From contig JBFIPX010000133.1 of assembly GCA_041609895.1 (NCBI GenBank), positions 1 to 9,143 of the forward strand: 9,143 nucleotides of DNA, read 5' to 3'. The translations under genes and the position numbers were made by a program. The notes beneath the pieces are model-generated. The model was not told the origin of the DNA. It saw only the letters and a program-made list of their open reading frames with translations, and did no database searches. Below are positions 1-6,242 of the stretch, piece after piece (position 1 is the first letter of the stretch; every line of letters starts with the position of its first letter). Origin of the DNA: JAHHLP01 sp041609895 (lineage in GTDB: Bacteria; Bacteroidota; Rhodothermia; Rhodothermales; JABDKH01).

Positions 1-123
1 GATCTCGTGAGTGACGTCCACGATGTGTATCTGCGGATCGATGTGCATGATTGACGCCTTCATGACAGGTACATAGGCGTCACGCGAGCCAAAGTCGGTT
101 GTTATGGTGAGGATCCCGGACAA
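1..123 (-). CDS. S-adenosylmethionine hydroxide adenosyltransferase (DUF62 family), N-terminal fragment cut by the window edge
   Basis: Reading the minus strand from 123 down to 1 gives 41 uninterrupted codons. They contain the N-terminal signature of the DUF62 / SAM hydroxide adenosyltransferase family: ILTITTDFGSRDAYV, then VMKASIMHIDP and IVDVTHEI. Known members use water or hydroxide to split SAM into adenosine and methionine, and the fluorinase and chlorinase are relatives. The Asp of TTDFG and the DAYV stretch fall in the part of the fold that binds the SAM adenosine and ribose. The only in-frame start I find after the upstream stop (near 193-195) is a TTG at 123-121, with no Shine-Dalgarno sequence. 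The body of the gene, including the halide/hydroxide-site residues, lies left of the window. It is divergent from the GbsR-like regulator and shares a 206-bp spacer with it. The family call is confident from the motifs; the exact start is uncertain. Confidence 0.82.
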   Translation of the reverse strand, partial: MSGILTITTDFGSRDAYVPVMKASIMHIDPQIHIVDVTHEI

Positions 124-163
124 GGTATCGCGAGCGGCAGAAGTGAGAGGCTGAGGGGATGAA

Positions 164-196
164 AGAAAATAGCACTCGTTGTCGGTTGAAGATCAA
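164..196 (-). promoter_or_regulatory. possible Bacteroidota-type promoter for the DUF62 gene
   Basis: On the minus strand a TTG (plus 194-196) is followed after 22 nt by TATTTTCT (plus 164-171). This partly matches the Bacteroidota promoter pattern, a TTTG-like -33 box and a TAnnTTTG -7 box. It lies about 40 bp before the proposed TTG start. The match is loose, so this is only a candidate. Confidence 0.22.
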
Positions 197-200
197 CGAG
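175..200. promoter_or_regulatory. 7-bp inverted repeat CTCGTTG-N12-CAACGAG in the divergent spacer
   Basis: CTCGTTG at 175-181 is exactly mirrored by CAACGAG at 194-200, with 12 nt between them. It sits between the divergent DUF62 and GbsR-like genes and overlaps the candidate minus-strand promoter. That is where a dimeric regulator might bind. Whether it is an operator is inference; a 7-bp repeat can arise by chance. Confidence 0.25.
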
Positions 201-274
201 CGTCTCCGAGCTTCGTTTCGACCCGCGACCCGGTTTCGAACCCGCATCGTGCGCCTACTCTGCCGTTGCATGGA

Positions 275-296
275 ACCCGGCTGCCCGGCGCCGGGT
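275..296. promoter_or_regulatory. GC-rich palindrome cluster upstream of the GbsR-like gene
   Basis: A perfect 12-bp palindrome CCCGGCGCCGGG lies at 284-295. An alternative hairpin pairs ACCCGGC (275-281) with GCCGGGT (290-296) across 8 nt. The cluster ends about 33 bp before the regulator start. It could be an autoregulatory operator or a 5' leader hairpin. No T-run follows, so it does not look like an intrinsic terminator. Confidence 0.3.
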
Positions 297-329
297 CATA
301 TTTCGCAGTTACCCTAAGATCGTTCGGTG

Positions 330-941
330 ATGGCGACAGGAATCGACAAGGCTACCGAAAACGGGGCTCTGACGGCACGGCACCGAAAGGCGCTGGACCA
401 GTTCGTAAGCTTCTGGGGAGAGATGGCGTCTCGTTGGGGCATCAACCGGACGATGGCCCAGATTCACGCTCTGCTGTACGCGTCGGAAGTCCCGCTCGAC
501 ACCGACGAGATAATGGAGAAATTGTCCATCAGTCGCGGCAATGCCAACATGAATCTCCGGTCTTTGATTGACTGGAAGCTGGTCCACAAGGTCCAGCAGG
601 AGGGATCCCGCAAGGACTACTACGAAGCCGAGAAGGATGTGTGGCATATCACCGCTCAGATTATCAAACGTCGAGAGCGTGAAGAACTGGAGCCCGTGAT
701 GGCGCAGCTGCGTGAGTGCAAGGACACCCTTCCTCCTGTCCGCAAGGCTACTGCGGCAGAGCGTCAGTTTCTCGAACGCATCGAAAATCTGATGCAGCTG
801 ATGGACGTCTTCGACGGCGTTACGACGTCGCTGCTGCCATTCATACAGCAGAAGAATGCGCCGATCATACGACACCTGATCGAGATTGCCGATTCCCTTG
901 GGGCAGCTGATCGACCGAGCGAAGAGAATGGGGATGACTGA
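330..941 (+). CDS. GbsR/MarR-like winged-helix transcriptional regulator
   Basis: This is a 203-residue protein of the GbsR-type branch of the MarR superfamily, dimeric DNA-binding repressors. GbsR of Bacillus controls glycine-betaine synthesis; many Bacteroidota members have unknown ligands. Residues 22-40 carry the helix typical of the family (FVSFWGEMASRWGINRT). The winged helix-turn-helix follows at about 43-98: an IHALLYASE helix, the LDTDEIMEKL helix, a recognition helix at about 68-85 (SRGNANMNLRSLIDWKLV) and a wing with GSRKDYY. The C-terminal third is helical and probably serves dimerisation. I chose ATG 330; GTG 327 in the same frame would add one residue, and neither has a clear ribosome site. 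It is the first gene of the plus-strand run, and its stop overlaps the YraN-like start by 8 bp. It may regulate itself and the oxidoreductase genes downstream (inference). Confidence 0.85.
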   Translation: MATGIDKATENGALTARHRKALDQFVSFWGEMASRWGINRTMAQIHALLYASEVPLDTDEIMEKLSISRGNANMNLRSLIDWKLVHKVQQEGSRKDYYEAEKDVWHITAQIIKRREREELEPVMAQLRECKDTLPPVRKATAAERQFLERIENLMQLMDVFDGVTTSLLPFIQQKNAPIIRHLIEIADSLGAADRPSEENGDD

Positions 942-1320
942 GGCCGGCGCGCTTGGACGGCGAGGCGAAGACATTGCCGCAGTCTATCTGGAGGAACGTG
1001 GCTACCGTATTCTCGAGCGCAACTACCGGTTCGAGGGCTCAGAGGTCGACCTGGTTTGTTTCAAACCCGACGCACGCTACGAGTTGGGTGGCGAGATCGT
1101 CTTTGTAGAGGTGAAGACGCGAAGCAACATAGGTTTCGGCCTTCCGGAGGAGGCCGTAAGCGAACAGAAGCAACGCCACATCATTAAGGCGTCGCGCGCC
1201 TATCTTTATGAGAGCAAACTGGAGCGATCGCCGTGCAGGTTCGACGTCATTGGCATCGTTATCACCGACAATTCCGCACCGGCTATCGAACATTTCGAGC
1301 ACGCTTTCTGGGCTCCCTGA
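934..1320 (+). CDS. YraN family (UPF0102) putative endonuclease-fold protein
   Basis: This 128-residue protein matches the YraN/UPF0102 family, small proteins with a restriction-endonuclease-like fold whose cellular role is poorly defined. Visible family motifs are LGRRGEDIAA (7-16, with Glu12), ERGYRILERNYR (21-32), SEVDLV (36-41, with Asp39, matching the usual GEIDLI), and VFVEVKTRS (56-64, with Glu59 and Lys61 of the nuclease ExK pair). RFDVIGI near the C-terminus is also typical. The putative metal-binding residues are therefore intact. ATG 934 is preferred because GAAGAG at 921-926 sits 7 nt upstream. ATG 928 or TTG 886 would lengthen it by 2 or 16 residues. The start overlaps the regulator's stop, which suggests cotranscription. 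Sitting between a regulator and two metabolic enzymes is not an obvious place for this gene and may be incidental. Confidence 0.88.
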   Translation: MTEAGALGRRGEDIAAVYLEERGYRILERNYRFEGSEVDLVCFKPDARYELGGEIVFVEVKTRSNIGFGLPEEAVSEQKQRHIIKASRAYLYESKLERSPCRFDVIGIVITDNSAPAIEHFEHAFWAP

Positions 1321-1332
1321 CGTTCAACTTGA

Positions 1333-2970
1333 GTGACGGCACGCACCTATAAGACAGATGTTCTCATTGTCGGCGGAGGATTGGCCGGCATCGCCGCCGC
1401 TATCGAATCGCTCGACCGCGGCTTGCGCGTCTTGATCGTTGATCGCGATGAGCCTGCGTCGTTCGGCGGCCTCGCGCGATGGTCGTTTGGCGGAATCTTT
1501 CTTGTCGATTCAAAAGAGCAGCGACGACTGGGCATTCGTGATTCGGCGCAGCTCGCCTTCGACGATTGGGTTCGCACCGGAGAGATCGCCGAAGATGCTC
1601 AACTCGCCCGCAGTTGGGCCCAAGCATACGTCGACGGCTGTGCAAGAGAGGTGGGCGAATGGCTGCGGAAGAGGTCCATACGTTTCTTCCCGGTCGTTCA
1701 TTGGGTGGAGCGCGGCATGTATGAACCAGGAAATTCCGTACCGCGTTTTCATATGGTGTGGGGCACAGGTCACCGACTCGTTGAGGCCATTCTCCATGAC
1801 CTCCGGGATCACCAGAATGCAGCCCGCCTGGAAGTCCAATTCCAGCACTGCGTTACGAGTCTTGAGCTCGCAAATGGCCGGGTCACGGGAGTCAGCGGAA
1901 ACGTCGAGCCAGCCGGCACCGAATTCCGAGTACAAGCGGAAAGTGTTGTAATCGCGGCTGGAGGCTATTGCGGCAATGAGGCTTGGCTGCGGGAGCATTG
2001 GGATGCAGAGCTAGGACCGCTGCCCGACGTGATCCTCAACGGATCTCACCGATACGCGACGGGTGACCTCCATAACGAGACCGAAGCGGCGGGTGGCATC
2101 GTGACCGATCGCCAGCGAGTGTGGTACTACGCCGCTGGCGTTCATCACCCCGCACCGAGACACCCGAACCATGGGCTCAGTATCGTTCCACCGAAGTCGG
2201 CGCTTTGGCTCGACAAGTCTGGAAAACGAATTGGCCCTGAACCACTTGTCTCCGGATTCGATACGCGTCATCTTGTATCTAACGTGTGCAGGTCCGGCGG
2301 CTACTCGTGGCAGGTAATGAACTGGAGGATCGCATGCAAGGAACTGGCCGTCTCGGGATCAGAGTTCAACGATGCAATTCGTGATAGGAACATCATCGGT
2401 TTTCTCAAGACAGTGATCCGCGGCAACAGACCGCTGGTCGACCGGCTTACGCGCGAGTGCGCCGATTTTGTCGTCGCCGATTCGCCCGAGGGCTTGGCTG
2501 TACGAATGAACGAGCTCACTGACTCGGAAGACATCGACTCTTCAGTTCTGAGAGACACCATCGAGCGCTACGACGAACGCGTCGAACGCGCACCCCGCCA
2601 TATGAATGACGATCAGTTGCGGAGGATTGCACATCTGCAGATGTATCGGGGAGACCGGGTGAGGACGAGTAAGTCGCAGCGGATAATGGATCCCTCGGCC
2701 AAGCCGCTGGTCGCCATCCGGGAGTTCATTCTCTCGCGCAAGAGTCTTGGTGACATATGCACCGATTGGGGTTCGCGGGTTCTTGCCGGTCACGTAGGTG
2801 AGGACAACGATAGCGCCGGCAAAGTCATTCCGGGATTGTACGCGATTGGAGAGGCGGCTGGTTTTGGCGGAGGCGGTATTCACGGCAAGCGGTCGCTCGA
2901 GGGTACCTTCCTTGGGACGTGCATCTTTACCGGCCGCATAGCCGCCAGAACGATCGCGGGAGGAGGATGA
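1333..2970 (+). CDS. KSTD-like FAD-binding dehydrogenase (COG3573-type flavoprotein)
   Basis: This is a 545-residue flavoprotein of the fumarate reductase/succinate dehydrogenase/3-ketosteroid dehydrogenase superfamily, most like the COG3573 'FAD-binding dehydrogenase' group of about 550 residues. The N-terminus has the Rossmann dinucleotide motif VGGGLAG (13-19), with an acidic residue (Asp37) ending the second strand to hold the ribose. GGLARWSFGG (45-54) follows and is typical of flavin contact in this superfamily. The C-terminus (about 499-545) carries the second FAD-binding segment, IPGLYAIGEAAGFGGGG followed by HGKRSLEG. The central part would form the substrate-capping domain. No signal peptide or membrane segment is seen, so it is probably cytoplasmic. 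The GTG start at 1333 is the only reasonable one because an in-frame stop (1330-1332) lies just before it. Its stop overlaps the ThDP-enzyme start. The substrate is unknown; family members dehydrogenate carbon-carbon bonds next to a carbonyl. Confidence 0.85.
   Translation: MTARTYKTDVLIVGGGLAGIAAAIESLDRGLRVLIVDRDEPASFGGLARWSFGGIFLVDSKEQRRLGIRDSAQLAFDDWVRTGEIAEDAQLARSWAQAYVDGCAREVGEWLRKRSIRFFPVVHWVERGMYEPGNSVPRFHMVWGTGHRLVEAILHDLRDHQNAARLEVQFQHCVTSLELANGRVTGVSGNVEPAGTEFRVQAESVVIAAGGYCGNEAWLREHWDAELGPLPDVILNGSHRYATGDLHNETEAAGGIVTDRQRVWYYAAGVHHPAPRHPNHGLSIVPPKSALWLDKSGKRIGPEPLVSGFDTRHLVSNVCRSGGYSWQVMNWRIACKELAVSGSEFNDAIRDRNIIGFLKTVIRGNRPLVDRLTRECADFVVADSPEGLAVRMNELTDSEDIDSSVLRDTIERYDERVERAPRHMNDDQLRRIAHLQMYRGDRVRTSKSQRIMDPSAKPLVAIREFILSRKSLGDICTDWGSRVLAGHVGEDNDSAGKVIPGLYAIGEAAGFGGGGIHGKRSLEGTFLGTCIFTGRIAARTIAGGG
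2958..2966 (+). promoter_or_regulatory. strong Shine-Dalgarno site that decides the ThDP-enzyme start
   Basis: GGGAGGAGG lies inside the last codons of the FAD dehydrogenase and ends 3 nt before ATG 2970; a second ATG at 2967 directly abuts it. It is the only strong Shine-Dalgarno sequence I find at a start in this window. It favours ATG 2970 over an upstream in-frame ATG at 2919. The arrangement suggests translational coupling with the preceding gene. Confidence 0.7.
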
Positions 2971-4760
2971 TGAAGAAGACCGGAGCAGACCTCGCGGTTC
3001 ACGCGCTTGAGGAGATTGGTGTGCGGAGAACGTTCGGTATTCCGGGCGTTCACAACACCGAACTCTACGACGCATTGTCTCGTTCGGCCAAGATCACTCC
3101 GCACCTTGTTACGCACGAGTTGGGCGGGGCCTTCATGGCCGACGGGCTATCCCGAACGAGCAACGAAGTGGGAGCGCTCGTGATCGTGCCTGGGGCAGGG
3201 ACCACTCACGCGCTTTCCGGCATTGCGGAGGCCTTTCTCGATGGCATTCCGATGCTCGTGATCTCGGGTGGCATTCGGACGGATTCTGGTCGTGCCTATC
3301 AGCTCCACGACATCGACCAAGAGCGAATGCTCGAGCCCGTCACGAAGGCCTTCTTCCGGCCAACCAGCCACGCAGAAATTATTCCGTCAATCTTCGACGC
3401 GTTTGACATCGCGACATCGGGTGTCCCAGGCCCGGCGTTCGTAGAGATTCCGGTCAATCTGCAGCTGTTCAGGGGTGACGTCGAGAGTCTGCCTCACTAC
3501 GGAGACTGGTCGCATGGTGACCGAACGGGTGACGGTCGGCTCGTACCGGGGCGTGGCACCGATTCGACAACCGATATGGAAGCGAATGCAACGGCTATCG
3601 AATTGGCCATCGACCTATTGAAGCGCGCCAAACGCCCTGGCATTTTTGTGGGCTGGGGCGCGGTTGACGCGACCTCGCATACTGAGAAGCTTGCGGACCG
3701 CCTCGTTGCCCCGGTAGCCACGACGCTGCAGGGGCTCAGCGCGTTTCCATATTCGCATGCGTTCCACACCGGAGTCGGTTTTGGACCGGCAGCCGTCCCT
3801 GCGGGTCAGGCGGCCTTCGAGGACTGCGATTGTTTGCTTGCTGTCGGTGTTAGGTTTTCGGAGCTCGGTACAGGGAGTTATGGGTTGCCCGTACCAGAGC
3901 ACCTGATTCACGTCGATATCGATCCGTCGGTCTTTGACCGCAACTACCCTGCTGCGGTGAAGGTTGCCGGCGATGCGGCTCAGGTTTTGGGTCAGATGAA
4001 CGAGTCTCTGGCAGACTTTCAGAGCCCGCGGCGAGCATCCGACCTAGCATCCATGATCGCAAAGCACAAGCAACGCTATTCCTCTTCGTGGCTCGAGTCA
4101 CCGGTACGCGGCCGTGTTTCCCCGGGGCATTTCTTTCGCAGCCTTAGAGAGACTCTGCCGGACGATTCGTTCGTGGTAGTAGACGACGGTATCCACACTT
4201 TCCTGACCGCTGAACTCTATCCGGTTAACAGACCACGTGGCTTCATTTCACCGACTGACTTCAATGCGATGGGTTACGCCGTACCGGCCGCTATCGGAGC
4301 GCGGATGGGCAATCCTGATCGGCCGGTCGCAGCAATTGTCGGCGACGGAGCGTTTCTGATGACCGGTATGGAACTGATCACGGCCGCGACGCAAGGTGTC
4401 GGAGTAGCTGTGTTCGTTTTCCACGACGGTGAACTCGGTCAGATCTCTCAGTTCCAGGAGATTCCGCTCAACAGAAAGACATGCACGGTCCTGGGAGATC
4501 TCAATGTCGAGGGTGTGGCGCTGGCAACCGGTTGCGAGTTTCTCGCCCTCTCGTCAACAGGTCATGTGCCCGAGGTAGTTTCGAAGGCGTGTAAGATTGC
4601 GTCTGAGGGTCGACCGGTCCTCGTGGACGTTAACATCGACTATTCTCGCAAGACGCAACTGACGAAAGGAGTCGTTCGAACGAATCTGAAACGTTTCCCA
4701 CTCGGTGAGAAAGCAAGATTTGTCGGCCGGGCCGCCAAACGACACCTCTTCAACCGTTAG
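2970..4760 (+). CDS. Thiamine-diphosphate-dependent enzyme, acetolactate synthase-like
   Basis: This 596-residue protein has the three-domain layout of the acetolactate synthase/pyruvate decarboxylase family, which make or break carbon-carbon bonds next to a keto group. The Pyr domain (about 1-175) starts with the typical GADLAVHALEEIGV and FGIPG segments. It has the cofactor-activating glutamate in THELGGAFMADG (Glu50), followed by a PG(A/P)-type loop. A central domain (about 205-340) includes GIFVGWGAVDA. The PP domain (about 400-575) has VVVDDG, a FNAMGYAVPAAIGA stretch and the metal/diphosphate motif beginning GDGAF (458-462). The motif ends in HD (485-486) where the family usually has NN or DN. 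It overlaps the FAD dehydrogenase stop by one base, so the two products are probably made together. It is longer than a minimal ALS, and no small regulatory ALS subunit lies beside it. A catabolic or specialised lyase or decarboxylase is likelier than the branched-chain biosynthetic enzyme. Confidence 0.83.
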   Translation: MKKTGADLAVHALEEIGVRRTFGIPGVHNTELYDALSRSAKITPHLVTHELGGAFMADGLSRTSNEVGALVIVPGAGTTHALSGIAEAFLDGIPMLVISGGIRTDSGRAYQLHDIDQERMLEPVTKAFFRPTSHAEIIPSIFDAFDIATSGVPGPAFVEIPVNLQLFRGDVESLPHYGDWSHGDRTGDGRLVPGRGTDSTTDMEANATAIELAIDLLKRAKRPGIFVGWGAVDATSHTEKLADRLVAPVATTLQGLSAFPYSHAFHTGVGFGPAAVPAGQAAFEDCDCLLAVGVRFSELGTGSYGLPVPEHLIHVDIDPSVFDRNYPAAVKVAGDAAQVLGQMNESLADFQSPRRASDLASMIAKHKQRYSSSWLESPVRGRVSPGHFFRSLRETLPDDSFVVVDDGIHTFLTAELYPVNRPRGFISPTDFNAMGYAVPAAIGARMGNPDRPVAAIVGDGAFLMTGMELITAATQGVGVAVFVFHDGELGQISQFQEIPLNRKTCTVLGDLNVEGVALATGCEFLALSSTGHVPEVVSKACKIASEGRPVLVDVNIDYSRKTQLTKGVVRTNLKRFPLGEKARFVGRAAKRHLFNR

Positions 4761-4785
4761 GACCGATGGGAACCACGACCAGGAC

Positions 4786-4800
4786 TGACAGGATCTGTCA
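4786..4800. terminator. short hairpin between convergent genes, possible weak bidirectional terminator
   Basis: TGACAG (4786-4791), GAT, CTGTCA (4795-4800) form a 6-bp stem with a 3-nt loop in the 37-bp gap between the convergent ThDP-enzyme and CarboxypepD_reg genes. It overlaps the stop codon of the latter. The position suits transcription termination, but the stem is short and there is no T-run on either side. The assignment is tentative. Confidence 0.25.
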
Positions 4801-5913
4801 ACCCGGCCGGTATTCCTTTGGCACCTCATCGGCGACTCTTTCGAATGCGAGGTATCCGTAGAACGTCACCCCATACGGGTCCAGCACGTCTCCCTTGTAA
4901 TCGAATACGGCAGGTCCGCGCTCCAAGCGAATCCAGGACGTCTGGAACTTGGGTCGTCTTCGTCCGGCGCGAGACCAATCCAGATAGGACTCGTCTTCAT
5001 ATTCGCCCTTGAAGATGATTTCCGTGAATCCGTCAAACTCGAGAGTCTTTTCATTCGGCGTCTCTCCTGACGTGAAGAGCTCGGTGGCCTCGACCGGGAA
5101 TCGCGTTCCTGAGGTGGGGTTGCCCGGCATTTCGCCGGGACTTCCGGAACCCATTACCGTTCGCCCGTACGTCATGAACTGCTGTTCTTCGGTTCTGCCT
5201 GCAAGCAAGGCAAGTAGAAAATGACGAAATGACCCAATGAAAGCGTTGCGCCGATTGGTTTCCCAGCGCTGTGCCTCTTCTTCGGACTCGGGCTCAAGCT
5301 CCTCGTACAGCGGCTCCCCGTCGTAGCGAGTCCGGGTGGGTTCGGCCACGAAGTCTTTGAGGAAGTACTGAATTCGATACCCGAGAGCCCGATTCTCGAT
5401 GATGAGGGGCTGAGCCGCGATGGCGCGAAACTCACCACCCGACGCGTCAAAATCCAGAACTTCCGGGTTCATGATGCGGGTTTCTCGCGCGTTGGGAGTC
5501 TCGCCGATGAACAGTCTTTGGAATCGTTCGAGGCGCTGCCTCCACTTCTTGTCCCTCTTTGCCTCTACCACGACCTCACCGAGCTCCACGACCCCGGGCT
5601 TCAACTGAAAGTCAACTACGCGAACCGCTGCGGTCCGCAGAAGCATGTCGCGTGCCTCCGGTTCGTAACCGATCATCGACACGTAAAGTCGAAGTGCACC
5701 GATGGGAACGCGTTCCAGTCTATACGTTCCATCCGGGCCGGTGGTCGTACCGATCATGGAGGAAGCCACAAACACATGAGCTCCCGGTAGCGGGGCGCCG
5801 GTGTCGGCCTCGGTTACAGTGCCAGTGATCGTTACTGCGGGAATGGTCTGCGCCGCGACCGGAACGACGGTGAGGAAGACATAAATACCCGCGAGAAGAG
5901 CCTTTTTCGGCAT
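4798..5913 (-). CDS. Exported protein with carboxypeptidase-like regulatory (CarboxypepD_reg-like) domain
   Basis: This is a 371-residue protein. It opens with a Sec signal peptide (residues 1 to about 21: KK, hydrophobic core, then PVAAQ), so it is exported to the periplasm or outer membrane. Residues about 28-105 form a CarboxypepD_reg-like beta-sandwich: ITGTVTEADTGAPLPGAHVFV, then TTTGPDGTYRLERVPIG, then VSMIGYEP, then VDFQLKPG. The segment VELGEVVVEA is like the sequence that follows this domain in TonB-dependent receptors and related Bacteroidota proteins. The remaining 240 or so residues hold no TonB plug or beta-barrel that I recognise. They include an ALGYRIQYFLKDF segment, an acidic stretch (EELEPESEEEAQ) and aromatic-rich strands, so this is not itself a SusC-like transporter. 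It is convergent with the ThDP-enzyme gene and divergent from the DUF6588-like gene. The start ATG has no Shine-Dalgarno sequence. Its function is unknown; a surface or cell-envelope structural role is plausible. Confidence 0.78.
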   Translation of the reverse strand: MPKKALLAGIYVFLTVVPVAAQTIPAVTITGTVTEADTGAPLPGAHVFVASSMIGTTTGPDGTYRLERVPIGALRLYVSMIGYEPEARDMLLRTAAVRVVDFQLKPGVVELGEVVVEAKRDKKWRQRLERFQRLFIGETPNARETRIMNPEVLDFDASGGEFRAIAAQPLIIENRALGYRIQYFLKDFVAEPTRTRYDGEPLYEELEPESEEEAQRWETNRRNAFIGSFRHFLLALLAGRTEEQQFMTYGRTVMGSGSPGEMPGNPTSGTRFPVEATELFTSGETPNEKTLEFDGFTEIIFKGEYEDESYLDWSRAGRRRPKFQTSWIRLERGPAVFDYKGDVLDPYGVTFYGYLAFERVADEVPKEYRPG

Positions 5914-5954
5914 CGAGATTTCGTGGCGTTGTTGCGGAACGGGCTTGCTTACGG

Positions 5955-5996
5955 AATTGCGTCAACAATCGATCCTGAATCGACAGCAAATTGCGT
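5955..5996. repeat. short direct repeats upstream of the CarboxypepD_reg gene
   Basis: AATTGCGT occurs at 5955-5962 and 5989-5996. Between them AATCGA occurs at 5967-5972 and 5978-5983, exactly 11 bp apart, close to one turn of DNA. The block is 42-83 bp upstream of the minus-strand start at 5913, where an activator or repressor could bind. The repeats are short and may be coincidental. Confidence 0.25.
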
Positions 5997-6203
5997 TTGA
6001 AGTCGCCGGTCGGGCCATAGCGTCCCCCAACTGCTCCTCACGGTGCATGGGCCGACTCGGTTCAACCATTCCCGTTTCAATCTTGGAGGCCCGGTGTCCA
6101 GCGGCTCGGACGCATGAGGTCAGATAACTGTCCGCCGTGCTTCGTCGAAAGGGCAGGGTGAGCAACCAACGGCCTTTAATCGCTGATTTGAATGCCGATA
6201 TGA

Positions 6204-6234
6204 AGGTGGAATGGCCCCAATTAACATTCCACCT
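6204..6234 (+). promoter_or_regulatory. perfect 10-bp inverted repeat just before the DUF6588-like start
   Basis: AGGTGGAATG (6204-6213) and CATTCCACCT (6225-6234) are exact reverse complements separated by 11 nt (6214-6224). The right arm ends 8 nt before ATG 6243, so in RNA the hairpin would sit at the ribosome landing site. In DNA the arm centres are 21 bp apart, two helical turns, which would suit a dimeric regulator. The left arm contains a Shine-Dalgarno-like AGGTGG and the right arm its complement CCACCT. The repeat is certain; its role as operator or translational control hairpin is inferred. Confidence 0.6.
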
Positions 6235-6242
6235 GGCAAGAA

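Larger units (their letters stand above)
5914..6242. other. 329-bp divergent intergenic region with repeats, no gene
   Basis: This spacer separates the minus-strand CarboxypepD_reg gene from the plus-strand DUF6588-like gene and must hold promoters for both. I see no convincing coding sequence: open frames across it show no recognisable protein signature and overlap the real genes. It contains two short direct-repeat pairs near the minus-strand start (AATCGA at 5967 and 5978, AATTGCGT at 5955 and 5989). A perfect 10-bp inverted repeat lies next to the plus-strand start. I could not identify a convincing -7/-33 or -10/-35 pair for either gene. Confidence 0.6.

Noticed and set aside
228..250. 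tRNA-like T-loop sequence (GGTTTCGAACCC on plus, GGGTTCGAAACC on minus)
   Set aside because: The flanking bases do not form a proper 5-bp T stem, and no D arm, anticodon arm or acceptor stem can be drawn on either strand.
886..933. Upstream TTG (886) start for the YraN-like gene
   Set aside because: It would overlap the regulator by 56 bp and adds residues not typical of the family; ATG 934 has a purine-rich site at a suitable distance.
309..974. 221-codon open frame antisense to the GbsR-like gene
   Set aside because: It is a shadow of the regulator on the opposite strand; the plus-strand product has clear winged-helix motifs and this one has none.
2919..2969. Upstream in-frame ATG (2919) for the ThDP enzyme, adding 17 residues
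   Set aside because: It lies inside the FAD dehydrogenase C-terminal FAD motif and lacks a ribosome site, while ATG 2970 has a strong one and starts right at the family's usual N-terminus.
4798..5913. Calling this gene a TonB-dependent receptor (SusC-like)
   Set aside because: Only the leading CarboxypepD_reg-like domain and its linker resemble such receptors; at 371 residues there is no room for a plug and 22-strand barrel.
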